From the IMG/VR virus record IMGVR_UViG_3300042896_000283, positions 49,095 through 113,094 of that record: 64,000 nt of DNA; one strand, 5' to 3'. The translations under genes and the position numbers were made by a program. Each line of letters begins with the position of its first letter. Position 1 is the stretch's first letter. The stretch comes from a virus. Below are positions 62,496-64,000 of the stretch, one piece after another. The notes below the pieces were generated by a model, which saw only the letters and a program-made list of their open reading frames with translations, was not told the DNA's origin and searched no databases.

Positions 62496-64000
62496 TTATC
62501 TAAACATTTTATTTTTTGGTGTGTTAAACATTGATCTGCTTTCTGTAAACAGAGTATTCTTTTTATTCTTTTTGAACATTGATTGTATTCTTACATCTTG
62601 CTCTCCTCCTATTTTTCCCATAATGGGATCTAGTTTCATTGCTAAAGCTATTGCTAACTCAGCAGCAATGATTCTATCAAAGTTACCTGATTCATTATAC
62701 TGAATCATCTCTTCAAGTAGAACAGGATCAAATATCTTGGCCATACCTTTTATCTCTGATATAATATTACCATCAGCATCTTTCTCTGTATGTACCACTT
62801 CTTCTGTATATTTCTTAAGACATCCATGTAAGAAGTCTCTAATCTTTTCAGAAGATCTATGTATTCCGTAATCCCTTCTTACTGTGGTATTTGGAACTAT
62901 TTCTTTTAACCAATCTGGTTGTCTCTCTAAGTAATGAGCATCTCCTTTAGCTATCATATAGTCAATAAAGCTGATCTCATCATTCTCACATAGAGCTCTA
63001 GCATTATAATACTTGATAAGGTAACGAGCTTGCTCTTCCCATGTTTCTTTCTTCTCTGGCCTAGCACAATAACTAGCAACAAACATATCTTGATACTTCT
63101 CTCCTGATATAGCATGCATACGTTTGTATATATACACAGATCCTAATGAACTTGAGTATGCAGACTTACCTTGTCTATAAGGGTCAATCCCTGCAACATA
63201 TAATCCATATGGAGGACTTTCAATAGGAAACTCATATATCACTACAGGAGCTTCTTTATTATCACTATTCTTAAGAGGGAAGTTTGATATAGGCACCTTA
63301 TCTGTAAACTCATGTTTCACTCCTTGGCCATCATCATATAAAATAACAGGTGTTCCTGTTCTTTCTTGTGCTAATAGTCTGGTCTTCTGACGTTTAGATG
63401 CTTCAATATCAAATATATTTGTATCCTCATTTAAGAATATATCATCCACCTCTTGTGGGTAATACATCTTCTCTTTCAAATAAGCTAGTCTATCACCAGC
63501 TTTCTTTAATCTATCAAGGTTATCGTTTGTAATCTTATCAGCTTTCTCTTCATTAGAGACTAACATCTTTACATTATGTAACTCTGATTCTGCTGGTTGC
63601 TCTAAGAATGCTCCAAGTGTAGAATCTTCTTTAGCTTCCATTCTATATTTATGGGAAATAAATAGTCCATGGATTCTTTGATCATCCTTCTTACTATTGT
63701 ATTCTAGGAAGTTAAAGTTTTGTACATCAAACATTAAGCTCTTTGCATCCATGAAGTTCTGCATATCTCCACCTGTACCAGTTAGAATTGGAGAACATCC
63801 CCAACCAAATGGTGTGGTGAAACCTGGTGTTGCAGCTTGAAGACCACGTAAGAAGTTACCCTTACCTATCTCATCAATAATAAGTCTTCTTGGCTTTGTA
63901 CCTGCAATAGCTTCTTCATTATTACCACCATCTAAGTTACGAATAAGGATCTGAGAAAAGGGGATTCTCTCTCCTGCTTTTGTCTTGATCCCTAATGTAA
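62496..64000 (-). CDS. terL: Large terminase subunit (5' end outside window)
   Basis: The frame is open to the window edge, so the N terminus with Walker A is missing. Near bases 63870-63886 it encodes RRLIIDEIGKGNFL, the Walker B motif with its catalytic Glu, followed by CSPILTGTGGDMQNF, the coupling region. The C-terminal RNase H-like nuclease shows YVAGIDPYRQG with the first metal Asp, LCENDEISFIDYMI, and a late Asp in KLDPIMGKIGG. It powers DNA packaging and cuts the concatemer. A start at base 63764 would lose the ATPase, so I extend to the edge. It ends one base before the portal ATG. Confidence 0.93.
   Translation of the reverse strand, partial: TLGIKTKAGERIPFSQILIRNLDGGNNEEAIAGTKPRRLIIDEIGKGNFLRGLQAATPGFTTPFGWGCSPILTGTGGDMQNFMDAKSLMFDVQNFNFLEYNSKKDDQRIHGLFISHKYRMEAKEDSTLGAFLEQPAESELHNVKMLVSNEEKADKITNDNLDRLKKAGDRLAYLKEKMYYPQEVDDIFLNEDTNIFDIEASKRQKTRLLAQERTGTPVILYDDGQGVKHEFTDKVPISNFPLKNSDNKEAPVVIYEFPIESPPYGLYVAGIDPYRQGKSAYSSSLGSVYIYKRMHAISGEKYQDMFVASYCARPEKKETWEEQARYLIKYYNARALCENDEISFIDYMIAKGDAHYLERQPDWLKEIVPNTTVRRDYGIHRSSEKIRDFLHGCLKKYTEEVVHTEKDADGNIISEIKGMAKIFDPVLLEEMIQYNESGNFDRIIAAELAIALAMKLDPIMGKIGGEQDVRIQSMFKKNKKNTLFTESRSMFNTPKNKMFR

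Noticed and set aside
1-64000. Reassigned stop codon (TAG as Gln), as known in some crAss-like phages
   Set aside because: Genes end sensibly at TAA, TAG (for example the portal) and TGA with neighbours starting at once; no gene is broken by in-frame TAG.

Overview
The window looks like part of a crAss-like tailed phage genome (order Crassvirales) that infects a member of the Bacteroidota. The evidence is the linked block of large terminase, portal, acidic scaffold-like protein and major capsid protein. It is followed by ring/adaptor-type tail proteins, a 2006-residue tail protein, and very large proteins that carry the virion RNA polymerase motif DFDID. The DNA is AT-rich. Every gene I accept reads on the minus strand, so the map runs from right to left. 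Leaders are A-rich without clear Shine-Dalgarno sites, and several promoter-like sites match the Bacteroidetes pattern TTG-N19-21-TAnnTTTG. All this points to a Bacteroidota host, perhaps a flavobacterium. The standard code fits: TAA, TAG and TGA all end genes at sensible places. I see no replication, integration or lysogeny genes, so this is the late (structural, ejection, lysis) part of a larger genome.

Layout in transcription order. (1) 64000-53585: large terminase (cut by the window edge), portal, a terminator and new promoter, scaffold-like protein, major capsid protein, a structured spacer with an initiator-type tRNA-Met and an irregular tRNA-His, then head/connector candidates, ending at a strong terminator. 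(2) 53494-48425: a fibre and adhesin block in which many proteins carry poly-threonine tracts, ending at a double-hairpin terminator. (3) 48255-33445: a metallophosphoesterase, ring/adaptor candidates with an inserted HNH endonuclease, the 2006-residue tail protein, and two proteins rich in AQxG motifs. (4) 33332-12967: three ejection or cargo proteins of 864, 4343 and 1574 residues. The 4343-residue protein joins two HExxH protease-like sites, the RNA polymerase motif and a C-terminal AlkB-like dioxygenase. The 1574-residue protein has a RecB-like nuclease motif set. (5) 12858-11257: a GGG-repeat fibre and a small poly-Thr protein, then a terminator. (6) 11167-8189: a tight operon with a sulfotransferase, GT9-type glycosyltransferase, APS kinase, HxGH nucleotidyltransferase, a small unknown protein and a DUF2061-like membrane protein, then a terminator. 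(7) 8025-6: a lysis cassette interrupted by a GIY-YIG endonuclease, then more fibres, a GT-A glycosyltransferase, small poly-Thr proteins and a ferritin-like protein.

How it fits together: the head and tail are built from units 1-3. The giant proteins of unit 4 are probably packaged and injected, so that early transcription, proteolysis and DNA processing can start at once. The fibre genes share exchangeable start and end modules joined by poly-Thr linkers. The two glycosyltransferases and the sulfation operon suggest that a glycan, either on the host surface or on the phage's own Thr-rich fibres, is sugar-modified and sulfated during infection. That last step is inference.
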